Source of the DNA: Aquilaria yunnanensis
Taxonomy: Eukaryota; Streptophyta; Magnoliopsida; Malvales; Thymelaeaceae
Direction of reading: 5' to 3'
Assembly (NCBI GenBank): GCA_039654915.1
Contig: CM077600.1
Location: forward strand, 36,936,492 to 37,000,491
DNA: 64,000 nucleotides
Every line of letters starts with the position of its first letter. Position 1 is the stretch's first letter. Made by a program: the position numbers and the translations under genes. The notes below the pieces were generated by a model. It was not told where the DNA came from and did not search any database. It saw only the letters and a program-made list of their open reading frames with translations. Below, one piece after another: positions 1 to 13,300 of the stretch.

Positions 1-2
1 TA

Positions 3-3000
3 ACCACCGAGCAGTACGAGCAGCTTCTTGGTCTGTTGAGCAAGGACAAGGGATAGAGTGTGGCCAACTATGTAGGTAAGAAACAAAGCCAAACATTTCT
101 AAACACCACATGGATCCTTGATACTGGAGCTTCCAACCACATTACTTCCAAGCGAGGTAATCTACAAAACACCAAAACTATTTCAAATCACGATATACGT
201 TTACCTGATGGTGCTACCAAGACCATTAAGGAATCTGGTATCTCCATTTTATCTTCAAAACTTGTCCTACAAGATACGTTGCATGCACCTGATTTCACAT
301 GTGACCTTGTTTCCATCAGCAAACTCACCAAAGACAATAACTGTGTGGCCATTTTTTTCCCGGATTTTTGTGTCTTACAGGACCTAGCCACGTAGAGAAT
401 GATTGGAGTGGGTGACCAGAAAGGAGGGTTGTACTATTTTAAGAAAGATGAAGAAAGAGTTCAAGCAAACATGGTGGAATCCGAGACGGCTAGTTTATGG
501 CATCAAAGATTTGGACATCCTTCGCATGATAGGACCACATCCATTACAAGTCTTTCCCACATTAATTTTGAAGGAGTCTGTCAGGAATGTTTGGTCTGTT
601 CCCTTGCCAAGGCAACTAAACAACCTTTTCTTTTGAGCAATAAAAAGACTCATGGCATTTTTGAGCTTATTCATATAGATATTTGGGGGCCGTATCACAC
701 ACCCGCCACTTCTGGAGCACATTTCTTTCTCACCATTGTTGATGATTTTTCTAGATCCACATGGACTTATTTGATGAAATATAAGCATGAAGCGCCAAAG
801 ATCCTTGAGAATTTTTACCAACTTATCAAGAGTCAGTTTGGTGTCAAAATAAAAAGGGTGAGAAGTAACAATGCCTTAGAATTGACCGAATGAAGTATGG
901 GTCTTTTCTATAGGTCCAAAGGGATAATCAATCAGACCACTTGTGCAGGAACACCACAACAAAATTGTGTTGTGGAACAAAAGCACTAAGACATCCTCAA
1001 TATAGCCAGAGCATTAAGGTTTCAATCCAATCTACCTATACACTTTTGGGGGGAATGCATTCTTACAGCTACACACTTCATCAATAAACTACCCACTACT
1101 TCCCTAAAGAACAAGACACCACATGAGGTCCTTTTTGGTCAACCACCACAATATGACCATCTTCGCAACTTTGGGTGCCTTTGTTTTGCAATCAACCCCA
1201 TGCAGCCACGAGACAAGTTCCAAGCTCGCTCTCAAAAGTGCATTTTCGTTGGATATCCACCTAATCAAAAGGGCTATCGGTTATATGACTTGGAGCAACA
1301 CAAATTCTTTGTTTCACGGCACGTTATCTTCCATGAACATGTTTTCCCTTTTAAAGAAAAAAAAACCAGACCACACCAATACTCCCATGTCTGCGCAACA
1401 GCCCGAGATTATAGAAGATGAACTTCTCACTCTTGATCTGTCAATTCCATCAGAACAAGAACAAAGTGACCATCCAGCCGAGATCAACAATGAGGATATA
1501 CCAGCACAGCAATACCTGCTTCAAAAGAGCACTCGAAACAAGCAGCTACCAGACTACTTGAAGGATTTTGAGTACAACCTTCCTGGACAATCGGCCCACT
1601 CCAACTCAATCTCTTCAGGTAACCCATATCCTTTTTCTTCCTTCCTCACTTACAAACCTTTTTCTCGCAACCACCAGTCCTTTCTTGCAGCTGTGATGGC
1701 ACACTCTGAACCTACATCTTACTCAACGGCTAAAGAAGACTCATGCTGGCAATCGGCGATGCAAGCAGAACTTGAAACATTGGAATCAAACAAAACATGG
1801 GAGCTACAGTCATTACCAACTGGGAAGAAAGCCATTGGATGTCGATGGGTTTATAAAATTAAGTATAAGTCTGATGGGACAATAGAGAGATACAAAGCAA
1901 GGCTGGTAGCCAAGGGATACACACAGGTTAAAGGACTCGACTACCATGAAACTTTTGCTCTTGTAGCTAAGTTAACCACTGTGCGTTGTTTACTTGCAGT
2001 TGCTGCCGCCAAAAACTGGGAGTTGCATCAGCTAGACGTGCATAACGCTTTTCTCCATGGCGATTTGCACGAAGACATATATATGCAACCGCCCCCTAGC
2101 TACCTTCCTTCTAATGACATGCGCGTCTGCAAGCTTCGAAAATCCTTGTATGGACTTAAGCAAGCCTCACGAGAATGGTTTGCAAAACTATCAGGCGCTC
2201 TCATTGATTATGGATTCATCCAGTCAAAAGCAGACACTTCCTTGTTCACTTGGCGCTCTCATGGCACATTTCTGGTTGTTCTAGTCTACGTCGATGATAT
2301 GGTGGTAGCGGGCAATGATTCACAGGCATGCTGTCACCTCAAACAGTTTCTTCATACACATTTTCACCTAAAAGACTTAGGACGACTCAAATTCTTCCTC
2401 GGCTTGGAAATTGCGCATGGAGAGGGTGGCATATTCATTAGTCAACGAAAGTATGCTCTTGACATATTGGAAGACGCAAGTCTCATTAACGCCAAACCAA
2501 GTCTAACTCCTATTTAGCAACAACACCATCTTGGGCGTTCCACTGCCACCGTTCTCAAGGACCCCTCTCCATACAGACGCTTAGTTGGGAGACTTCTATA
2601 TCTATCGGTTACTAGGCTGGATATAACTTACGCCGTGAACATGCTCAGTCAGTATATGCACAGTCCATCAATCGATTACTATAACGCTGCACTTCGCGTC
2701 CTCAGATACATCAAACTTGCACCAGGACAAGGGTTGTTGTACCCCCGATCCAATGACCTGCAACTACGAGGCTATTCAGATGCAGACTGGGGAGCATGCC
2801 CCTCAACAAGAAGATCCACCACCGGGTATTTCACCACCCTGGGCCTTGCACCCATCTCTTGGCGAACAAAAAAGCAAGCAACTGTGAGTCAGTCATTAGC
2901 CGAAGCAGAATACCGCTCGATGGCAGCTGTCACCAATGAACTCATATGGATACGATCATTGCTAAGAGATCTTGACGTCGATCACACAAGACCAATGCAA

Positions 3001-3243
3001 CTTTTCTGCGATAATCAAGCTGCCATACATATCGCAGCCAACCCTGTTTTTCACGAACGAACGAAGCACATTGAGATGGATTGCCACTTCATTTGTGATC
3101 GTATTACTGCCAAAGAATTAGAAACTAGCTATCTCCCTTCACAAGCTCAGCCAGCAGATGTTTTTACTAAAGCACTGGGCACAGACCAATTTCATACATT
3201 GATTCGCAAGCTGGGTATCTCGAAGCTCCATACTCCAGCTTGA
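3..3243 (+). pseudogene. copia gag-pol polyprotein, decayed
   Basis: Visible domains in order: retropepsin (WILDTGASNHIT, about 111-147), GAG-pre-integrase (WHQRFGHPS, about 498), integrase core (IHIDIWGPY, about 670, to about 1100), reverse transcriptase (CRWVYKIKY at about 1840 to the intact catalytic YVDDM at 2287-2301), and RNase H (YSDADWG at about 2773 to the C terminus at 3243). Lesions: in-frame stops near 54, 393, 891, 987 and 2515, plus one frameshift near 1355 within a run of A. Between the lesions the frame is well kept, so decay is moderate. The protein runs to the stop at 3241-3243, just before the polypurine tract. Confidence 0.9.
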
Positions 3244-3250
3244 GGGGGAC

Positions 3251-3505
3251 TGTTAAGAGCAATATGTTCACATGGACGTGCTGACTTGGATGCTAATCTG
3301 TCAAAGTCCAGATTTACAGAAACATGAATATGATGGAGAACAACTAGATTAGGATTAAACTCTTTCTTATCTTTACTCTTATCGTTACTCTATTGATGTT
3401 TGTGTTTATCTCGCAACTGCTGGAATATGTACATATACACTTGAATTCTTCTAGTACGTAATAACAGAAACAAGCAATTTAAGCTATGCTCCTTCCCTTT
3501 TTACA
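3251..3505 (+). repeat. 3' LTR of the first copia element
   Basis: The LTR begins TGTTAAGAGC directly after the polypurine tract. The end is uncertain. TAACA at 3466 would give a perfect TGTTA/TAACA inverted pair (216 bp). TTACA at 3505 gives TG...CA at 255 bp. The partner LTR is outside the window, so I cannot settle the end. Confidence 0.7.
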
Positions 3506-4260
3506 GATACGGAAGAAAAAGACGATCGGCCAGAAGTAGAAGAGAACAAGCGCGGAGAAGAAAATCGGCATCGGTGGCGGCGAGAATTTGTGTGGGGTGA
3601 TCCAGACGGTGTCGTCGGACATCTCCGCCGAAAAACGGAGAACAAATCTTGTCAACCCATGAATTCTCGGATCCAGACGATGTCGACGGAGAATAAATCG
3701 TGTGCGATTGCGAGATTGATAGAAGAAAAAGGACTGAGATCCAGACTGAGACGATGAGGGCGCTGAGTCTGAGAAAACGATTGAGAGGAGAGGAGAGGTG
3801 GCTCGGGTCGGGTGAGGGACGACGAGGGGCGAATCAATCAGGCGATCAGATTCAGGCGAAGAGCCGATTTAGCAAATGACCAAGAGGGAGGGCGACCATC
3901 CACCAAATTGCTCTGGGTTCTTTCATCTCACTGTCCCGATGCTCATTTCCTCGCAAGTGCCCATCCACCGAATCTGCTTTGTCTGTAAGAAGGAAATCGG
4001 TGGTGGGTGAGATCGATTGTCTTGTTTCGAGTGTTCGTTTCCTTCGGAGCTGGCTGTCAATCCGCCTCCAAGAGAGACTGCTGCCGCCGTGGAACATCCG
4101 TCGGAGTGCTTGTTGTTGGTGTTGCAGCTACAGCCTGCAGCGGCGGCCTATCTCGAACTAAGTCAGTAGATCAGGGGGTTGGAGTGTTAAATTTTCAGGA
4201 TTTAGTGTGCTTTGAGCGGAAGGGAGAATGTAGGGACTAAAATTGTATTTTTATTTTTTA
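3506..4260. other. GC-rich stretch of unknown origin
   Basis: This stretch is clearly richer in G+C than the surrounding AT-rich DNA. It contains short imperfect direct repeats (GATCCAGACGGTGTCGTCGG near 3600, a close variant near 3670, and a partial one near 3740). Short open frames exist on both strands (3652-3837 and 3852-4097 minus, 4007-4240 plus), but none resembles a protein I know. It could be a gene fragment or first-exon remnant captured next to the retroelement. Confidence 0.35.
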
Positions 4261-5028
4261 CCAGGATTCGACGAAGCAATTAACGAAGGATTGCAGTTGG
4301 GATAAAAATTAAAAACTGTATTAAGACAACATGAAAAGGTTAGGACCACAAATCCGATCTTTTTACGGTAAGGCCACATTTTTTTAAACCTCAGCATATC
4401 AGAGGCGAGATTGGATGCTCAAAACCGAAGTCACCATAACCATTAAATAGTAAAGCACTAACGCATGCAACCGGTTTAGAGAAGGGGAATCACTCACAAC
4501 TTTCATTTACCCATCTATGGAACGGAGAATAGGAGAAGATTGAGCAGTTCGAAATGGCTTCCAATTTTCGTAAAAGGTTGAAATCTATGGATAGATGTTT
4601 GGGTTCGGATACCTGAAATTAGCAAAAATTTTGTCAATTAATTCCACAGCTGTCCGTCTATTTTCTTCGATCCACGTTTTCGCCCAATCTCTGTTTTGAC
4701 TTCTTGATCCTTTCGTCTGCCTGCAATTTTCTTTATTTATTTATTTTTTTTTTTGGTTATGGCTCTTCTTTTAGACTATTATTATCAAGTTACACATCTT
4801 AGACTATTTGTCAGAAATTATAGTAAACATTATTTTATCCCAAGGTATTATTACCCACCCGTCGCATGTCTAGTAGTTGTTATAAATCTCAAAACTAGTA
4901 GACTTTAGGGACATATGTAGTAATTTTAGAATTACTATAAGTATAACCTCGAATGCTAAATAAATAAGTTTTTTTAGTTTTTACTTAAAAGATTGCTCAA
5001 TTCTATATAAAATAATAACAAACATGAC
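4261..5028. other. AT-rich intergenic DNA
   Basis: No gene, RNA gene or clear transposon end seen. Sequence becomes increasingly AT-rich toward the tandem array that starts near 5029. Confidence 0.6.
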
Positions 5029-6345
5029 AGTAAGCACACAAACATTGTAAGTTTTACTCCGTAAGATGAGTAGTAAATACATAAACCTATTATACTCATA
5101 TGAAATTACTATTTTCATAAAAAAATAATAATTAGTAAATATACAAAATTTTTAAATTTTACTCAAATTCTTAGGGAATTATTCAGTTTATTAAGTATAA
5201 TAAAAACAAGTAATAAATACACAACCTTCTAAGTTTTTATTCTATTTTTATGAAAGTACTCACTTTCATTAAAAAAAACAGTAATAAGGAATAATACACA
5301 AGCCTTTCAAGTTTTACGCACATGGTTATGAAATTACTTTCTGCCAACAAAATAATAATGAGTAATAAATTCACAGACTTTTTTATGTTTTACTTAGATT
5401 CTTTCGAAATCACTCATTTCCTTAAAAATAATTTTAATTAGCAGTAAATGAACAAAGATTTTATGTTTTCCTCACATTCCAATGAAATATTTACTCACTT
5501 CCTTACAAACAATAACAATGAGCAGTAAATATGCAAACTTTTTATGTTCTACTTTAATTCTTACAAAATTACTCTCTTCCTTAAGAATAATAATAAGTAG
5601 TAAATACACTAATGTTTTAAGTTTTGCTCCAATTTTTTTAGAATTAATTACTCACTTCCTCAAAAATAAAAATTAAAAATAGTAAACACACAAACCTTTT
5701 ATGTTTTACTCAAATTCTTATGAAATTATTCTCTTCCTTTAAAAAAAAGAATATTAACAAGTAGTAAATACACAAATATTTTATGTTTTCTTCACATTCT
5801 AAAAAATTACTCATTTTCATACAAAAATTAGTAGGAACAGTAAATACAAAAAAATTTAAGTTTTATTATAATCCTTACAAAAGTGCTCATTTCCTTAAAA
5901 ATAATAATAGCCAGTAGTAAATACACAAATCTTATATGTTTTACTCTAATTCTTACAAAATTATCAATTTCCTTAAAATAATAACAATGACTAGTAAATA
6001 CACAGCTTTTTTATGTTTTACTCTGATTCTTACTAAATTGCACTTTTCTTAAAAATAATAATGATGAGTAGTAAATACATGAAACCTTTTATGTTTTACT
6101 CAAATTATTATGAAATTACTCAATTCCTTAATAATAATAATAATAAAAATAATAATAATAAGTGGTAAATACAGACCTTTTATATTTTATTTATGAGATT
6201 CCTACAAAATTTATTCACTTCCATAAAATTAATAATAACAAGTAGTAATTACATAAATCTTTTAAACTTTACTCACATTCTCATGAAGTTACTTGCTTTC
6301 ATATGAAAGCAATAATAATTAGATATAAAAGATTTCAACATTAAC
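5029..6345. repeat. AT-rich tandem array, ~79-bp unit, ~16 copies
   Basis: A unit recurs with the landmarks AGTAGTAAATACACAAA, then TTTTATGTTTTACTC, then TTCTTATGAAATTACTC, then a TTCCTTAAAAATAATAATAA spacer. AGTAAAT-type landmarks fall near 5069, 5133, 5209, 5290, 5359, 5441, 5522, 5600, 5680, 5762, 5840, 5915, 5991, 6067, 6160 and 6240. Spacing is mostly 75-82 bp; nine steps from 5359 to 6067 average about 79. Units differ by substitutions and small indels, mostly in the AAT-rich spacer. There is no coding potential. Confidence 0.9.
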
Positions 6346-7376
6346 TTACATTTTTAGAAAATTAATCAGCTCCATAAAAATAATTACAGTGCAAAAACAT
6401 GTATACCCACTTCAAGTTTTGCGGTTAGTAGTAACTCCTTAAGTGCTTAGTAATTATATACCACCTCTACAGTTCTTTACGTGTAATTGCAAAAATCCCT
6501 CGAGGTTTTGGTAAAAGTGTAGTTTGTTTCAGATCTAAGGGATAAAGAAACATTTTCCATTTAAATAAATGAATTTAAATTGATCAATTGTCAAATTCTT
6601 ACTAGACACGTTAAATTTACAGAAATAAAAGTGTTGTGTAGTTTAAACTAGAATTTGAAAATTGAACTCTAAAAAAGTCCTCTTTTTTATATGCAGGGTA
6701 GAACGTAGGTTTCTCTTCAGTTTGTACAACCGGTAATCATCGTTATCACAAATTAATCGACAAAGTGGCCTCGGTAGGATCCCAAACATATTTTCATACC
6801 AGAAAAGAGAAACATGTACCAGTAGTAGTATTTACGGCTTCCAAGGGAACCATGATCCTCTTGCCGCATGGCGCCTAGAGGAGTCTTCCTTCTTGCATTG
6901 GCACTTTTCTACCTCATTCCATATATTGAATTACTTTTTTAGCAGTTTGTTAACTTCTTAAAAGCAGTAGACTCCATTTCCCCAAATACCTTAGAACAGC
7001 GACAACGGGGATACCGGTCTAAATACAAACTTCTTTGAACCAAGTCGAGTATTTGAGAACTTTAAAATTCTCAGATAGGTCGCAACTTTTTGCCTCTCAA
7101 AGCATAACCTCTATTTACCATGCCCAATTGCATCTTATCTCTCGTTCTTGTCAGTCAGGTAAGTTATCCCATTCGAGCGGACACTAAACCACCTAGAGAC
7201 CTTTGTTTTCCTTGGCCAAAACATCTGTAGTACAGAACAAAATGCATTACCTGACAGCATCTTTCATAAACAATAAATTAAACAAAATGGTGTGCAAGAT
7301 GATTACCAAGAAACAGCTCTGCTATAATGAAAAAAAAAAAAGGATACTATACACTTAAGTTGTTTGTCATGGGTGC
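6346..7376. other. Intergenic region and probable SPT5 3' UTR
   Basis: No protein or RNA gene recognised. The part closest to 7376 should hold the 3' UTR of SPT5, which is transcribed leftward. I could not fix the polyadenylation site. Confidence 0.5.
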
Positions 7377-10300
7377 TCATGGCAACTTTGCCAGTATATC
7401 TAAATCCAATATCTTCACGTCAAGGCTGTCGTCCATCCTCACAATACCATCTGTGCCATCCACACCAATCAACTTGCCTGTAACACCACGAAGCGTACCA
7501 CCCATGATCTTTATCCGATCATTTTTCCTCGGCTGCACTATCTCTACTTCACTGGGATGGGCTGTTACAGTGTCGCCATCACCACTTGATCCAAGGGCCA
7601 CTCTACAGGAGCCATCCTGTACCGTAGCAATATTAATATGGTGAACTCAAATCATCCAACAGATGCATGCTTTAAATAAAAATCACATTTCACATGCAAA
7701 ACATAAGCATGGGTATTTGGCATGTATTCCCAGCAGTCCATCCATATGTCCTCATAACTCTTTCCAACACGCTCAGAAGATTTTCGATGATGAAAGCCAA
7801 TCAATTCTATCACTCTAAGAATGCTCAAAGTCAAAATCCCAAGTAACATGAAGCTGAACTCTTTTGCTTTCCTTTCGATTTCTCTCCCCAACTTTCTTAC
7901 CAAATTCTCTCCATTTCTAAGCTCATTTGTCCTCTAAGCTGATTTCTTTCAAAGCGCTATATCCCTAGCCTTCATACTTGTGTACCATAAACATGTTCAG
8001 AATAATTTGTTGTTTCTATAATCTTTCTGGGTTAATGCTCGATATGCTGTAATTCTGCATCTCTTTTTGGAGGGAAAAAAGAAAAGTTTATACATCTAGG
8101 CATGGATTGCATGATTGACCACTGCCTTCGATGGATTGTACTCATCTTTCAATAATTCCAATAGTTGCCGCTATATCACTGGTTTGGTTTATATTGCTGA
8201 AAGTTGGTCCCTATATGGCAGGCTTCTGAAATGACCTCTCTGATAGAATAGCATATACCTATCCATCTAACAACGTTTCACACTTTTCCCAAAAAATCTT
8301 TGTTGGAGGTGAAAATAGTAGCAAAATTTGCAATCTAAATTTCTAGGGAGAAAATATTAAAACCCAAGTAAACATAGTACTTTCAGCAAATCTTTCATGT
8401 GCGGGATGGGTGGGTTGTGGGCAGGACCTAGTGGTTTTAGAATTCTGATCTTGAGCAACATTATTGATGGCTTCAAGACTTGAGATCCAAGTAAATGATT
8501 CATCACCCTAAACTCTAAAACTCCTTTCGGTACATATACCAGATGATGTCTTTTAAGAATCAGGGCAAAAGACTAACTTACATAATCTTTGTGTAGGAGC
8601 AAAACAACATGACACCTGTAGCTGCAATTCGGAGACATGGCTGCCCCACACAAATAATAACTGATGAAAAAGGCCAATGTGACCATTGAAAACAAGTACT
8701 TATGAACTATTCTTACTTGCTCTAGAGTGCCTCCATGTCTTAAGAAATTAAATAACCAACGAACTAAAATATTAAATTGAAATAATAGCAAACAGAAAAG
8801 AATAAGCTGAAAAAACAATAAATAGCTGAGACATACCGAGAGAACTTCTTGGATAATCCCCAGTGTCTCTTCTCCAGATTTGCGTATGCTAACTAATATT
8901 TCTGGCATAAACCATGGGCCTTCATTATCTCCACCTGCAATAAAGTGAATGTTAGAATGATGTAATTACATTTTCTCTTTCTTTTTCAATTCTAATGCAC
9001 ATATGCACACAAATATCATCTGTCGCATAGGCATTTGCTGGACCATAATTGCAGTCACCCCTCAACCATGAACTCGAGCATCTATATATGACCAACTTAT
9101 TAATGTACATAACAAACTGCTAAGTGAAAATTTAAAATCTAGACTGCCAGTCTTGCTGCTCTGCTGTCCAGCACTGAACTATGCGATTCAAGGCTAGCAA
9201 ACAAATACTGCGACACAGCTGGCCTGCCTCAAACCCACCAATCACAACCAAAACTACATTTCCAAATGGAGGGATACAACAATAGCCAGACCATGCACAG
9301 CAAAGTTGACACAGGCCAGGCCAGGATCATAGATCATGTACTGAAATATTTATCTGAATTCATCAGTAGCATTATATTGAAGTAATTCCTATCATCTCCA
9401 GAACACTTAACATCCATCTGCACATCCATCTGCTCCTTACCTACTACAGGTGACATAACATCAGGACCACCAGTTCCAGGTGTCATTGGCTGCCCTCCAG
9501 GCGTCCCAGGAAGATAAATTGCCGAGCTGGGGGTCATTGGTTGCCCTGGAGTTGATGGCAAGTAAGGGCTTGGAGCATTTGCTGCAGCATGCGTATGATT
9601 AGCAATGCTAAAGAAAGCAAGAACAACAGTTCATAACTTTTTAATATGCAATTAACAGCTTACCATAGGCAGAATTGCTATCCCTTGGTGTTCCAGCATC
9701 GCTGTAATTACCGCTGGGAGTACTAGCCCACCCTGACCCTGGAGTAGGTGCTTCATATGCCCTCAGAGGACTTCCTGGCTGAAAAGCATGCAGCATTTAT
9801 GTTAAATTATCAAGCAGAATATACGATCATCTTTCCACAACTAACAAGTGGTCAAACGTCACTGACCTGGTACTGTGGGCTTGTACCCCAAGAAGCAGGG
9901 TTTCCATCTTCCCAGTTGTCCCTATATTAGAAATTAGAAACCATTTCAGTTCAAAGATTTGACACTGCTTAAAGCATGCATGCAAATGATCCATGCTACA
10001 TGGAAAAAAGGAGGGGGGAGGGGGGGAGTGCAACAGAAACTAGTCAAAATCCGTCAACACACCTTGGTGGACTCATTGGTGTATAAGGATTCCATGCCCT
10101 ATCACGCATAGGGGTTCTCATGCCATTATGAATTGGTGTTGCTGTTAGGAACATGAAAGGAAAATAAAGTTATGATGCACTGCCTTTTGTTCAAAAATTA
10201 TTACACATCCCCGGCATATTATATTAAAGCAACTTTTTAGTAGTACAAGGAATTCAATCGAGAGCAAAAACATACCACCAGGATCTCTCATTGGAGTCAT

Positions 10301-13300
10301 ATATGGATGCATCGGAGTTCGTGAAGGATGCATTGGAGTTTCACTTCCCATACCATATCGTGGTGTATCACTGGTAAACAAATTGATCGCAAAAATTAAA
10401 GATGCATATACCCAGGGATATAAAATATAGAAGTTCAAAAGCATAAAGTCATAAACCACTTATATTTACCGGTATGGTGTGGAAACAACAACATTATCTG
10501 ATATGACTTTGCGATCAACTGCATGCATGAAGAAATATTAGATAAAGGATCAAATGAAAGAAACATGCAGCTCTTTCTCACAAGAAGAAAAACTTGCCTG
10601 TCACAACCTTCATCTGTGACTCCAGCTCAACTCGAACTGATTGGCCTTTGATATCCACAACTCGCCCACGGTAACCTTTATAAGGTCCCTGGCGAATTTT
10701 TACCGTAGTGCCAATCAAAGCATCATGCCCTCCTCTTCCACCTCTGTTCCTTCCCCCAGCTGTTTTATCCAGCAACAAAAGAACATCAATGCTTCCAAAA
10801 TAATACGAAACCAAAACACTGATCCATGTAGTTCAGAAATGTAATTCCTCAGCAGTACAACGCTGAGACTCGTTGGACACTTTACAAGTAAAAATAAAAA
10901 CATGGTTATGGGAAAAGCACAGACCATAATGTAGAACTTGCAAAGCTGGATGACAACAGCATTGGAGATTTTACAGACATATGCATCCAATACTCTTACA
11001 AGCCAAAACAACATAGCTCACGAGAGAAGATGCTTTTAAGTCCAACTTGCCAAAAAAAGGATACCACAAATTCAGAACATACAATTCAATGGAGGGCCAC
11101 CCCTAGGAAATCTTCTTGATGACGGGGGAACACGAGGTGGAGCTTTGAAATTCCCAAACCTTGAGTAAGAATCACCCTAGAAAAGTGAAACAACTAACTG
11201 GTTAAGTTATCTTGAAACCGCAAAATGAACCGAAAACGATGAAAATAAATAAAAGAAGACCCACATTTCTATCACCATTAGCACGCGATCCTCCAACTAT
11301 GCAACAGGAATCAGCTTTAGCACATATGAATCCAGCATGCTCAAGATGATGTCTGTCATACATAAACAGTACACCTCTATACATGTGCTCTACTGGTCCT
11401 TGCTTCCCCTGAAAAGACAACAGCATATTCCAGTGGGCGTGAACTAGGTTCCAAATACTAACATGAATGACGATAGAAGTAATATCTCACTTTGCAAGGG
11501 CCTTCAAGGATTCGAACAACATCTTTCACAGCAATTGGATTTCTATACTTGTCTTGCACATTAAATTTCTTTTCAAGCTTACATTTAATTTCCCTCATCT
11601 TGACAAGAGCAACCTCGGGTCTTTCTGGAACACCCTTCAGAACCTAATAGGAAACTGAATCAGAACATGCAAACAAGCTGCACATAAGGTAATCCACAAG
11701 AAATGCATTCACCTGAAATGCTTCACTCTCTACGCGTATGATAACACCAAAACTATTGTTACTGCAAGCAAACAGAATAAATACTTCAGAGCCATGAGAA
11801 TAACAAAAATTGTAGGAGTAAAACAGCACAACCGGCGCTTACTCCAACAGCACAAGATCATGGAGCTCATAATCGCCAATTTTAGTCACACCAGTAGTTA
11901 CTTCAGAGCTCTCTACAACATCATCAGCAAAAACACGAATCTGGAAAATAAAAATTGTTTATTCAATTCCTAAATTCACTTCCCATAATTGCACAATTCA
12001 GATCTTATTAGCCACAGGACTCTTCTCAATAGCACTGTAAGATAGTGTAACACTCACATGTTCCTTTGTCGTATCAGACAAAAGAATGAGAACATGCTGC
12101 TCCACCTTAACAACCATACCGGTTGCACCTTCCTTAGTCCCAGATACAACTTTCACATGATTCCCAGGTTCGAAGTACTTGCAGAGTTCTCTCTCATTCA
12201 CAGCAAGAGTTTTCTGAAAAATCCAGCAGTAACAATGCTTCAACCTACTCATTTTTTAGCATTAGCTACACGCCAAATAGAACTAAATATAATATAAATA
12301 TTGTTACCGGGAGGCCTTTCATTTCAGGCCTAATGTGTACAGTTTCCTCCTCGACCTTCTCAACCCATCCCTTCAAATTTTTCAGATCGCCTTTGATTAC
12401 AATAACTGCATCACCTTTCATGAAGTGGCCTTTTTTCCGATTAGCAAATAAAGTTGAAAAACCCGCTATATCACTATCATTCTCGCCAGGCTTGCGGAAC
12501 TTTTCGAGTTCATCAAAAGTTGGTTTAATGTTCTGCGCACTAATTGATTTCATAGATACTGTCTTGTACAAGAAGCCATCCTTAAATAACATGCCACCAA
12601 TATTTTCAAAGTAGTCACCAGTCATTGGATCTCGCCTGCGCTCTACACGAATATGAAGTTCTCTGGACAATTGACAAAGAAAAATGTTAAACCATGATAA
12701 CTTGGATCTTTAGCAGTTACTATCCAGCAGAGTACGTTGCCAACTAACCTTGCTTCATCAATATTCATAAAACGGGGAGGAGGAACAAATGCCTTCTTTT
12801 TTGGAACTTCTCTACCTTCCTGCATCCAAAACCATTATCTTCTTTTTTGATAAAAGAGAAAAATATATATAACTGAAGGAGCACCAAGGGGGTGTGAACC
12901 CCAAATCCACTATCATCTTATGCAGAACTGTTTAAAACATGGAAACAGATGCAGAAAATGCAATCATATATTCAGCTTCCACTCCTTCACCCTATCTAGA
13001 AGGTTGCAAAGCTTTTAAGTAAGGCTTGTGCATATTATGTGCAACATTCTACATATAGAGAAGAATAAAAAGACAATGCAAGATGACAATTATACCAATT
13101 TATTTGCAAGAGCTTGCAAGTCTATCCTTGGGATTAATTTAACTGTTACTCTTTGTCGCACATTGTCCACATCGACCACCTACAAGCCAATAAACTTTTG
13201 CCAGTAAGATGTCTAACATAAGAAATGAAAATCACAGCCACAGAATGTTAGAAATCATACTTTAGCAAGGTCACCCTTGTATGTTCCAATCTTCATTCGG

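Larger units (their letters stand above)
1..3505 (+). mobile_element. Ty1/copia retrotransposon, 3' portion (truncated by window edge)
   Basis: The window opens inside a copia element. Reading order is protease, GAG-pre-integrase, integrase, reverse transcriptase, RNase H, then a purine-rich tract (TTGAGGGGGAC) and an LTR, which is the Ty1/copia order. The 5' LTR and most of gag lie before base 1. The coding part is broken by in-frame stops and a frameshift (see the pseudogene entry), so this copy is not autonomous. The 3' flank is GC-rich DNA from 3506. Confidence 0.93.

Noticed and set aside
5029..6345. Possible CRISPR-like repeat array
   Set aside because: Units are diverged end to end with no unique spacers, and this is a plant nuclear genome. 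It is a minisatellite.
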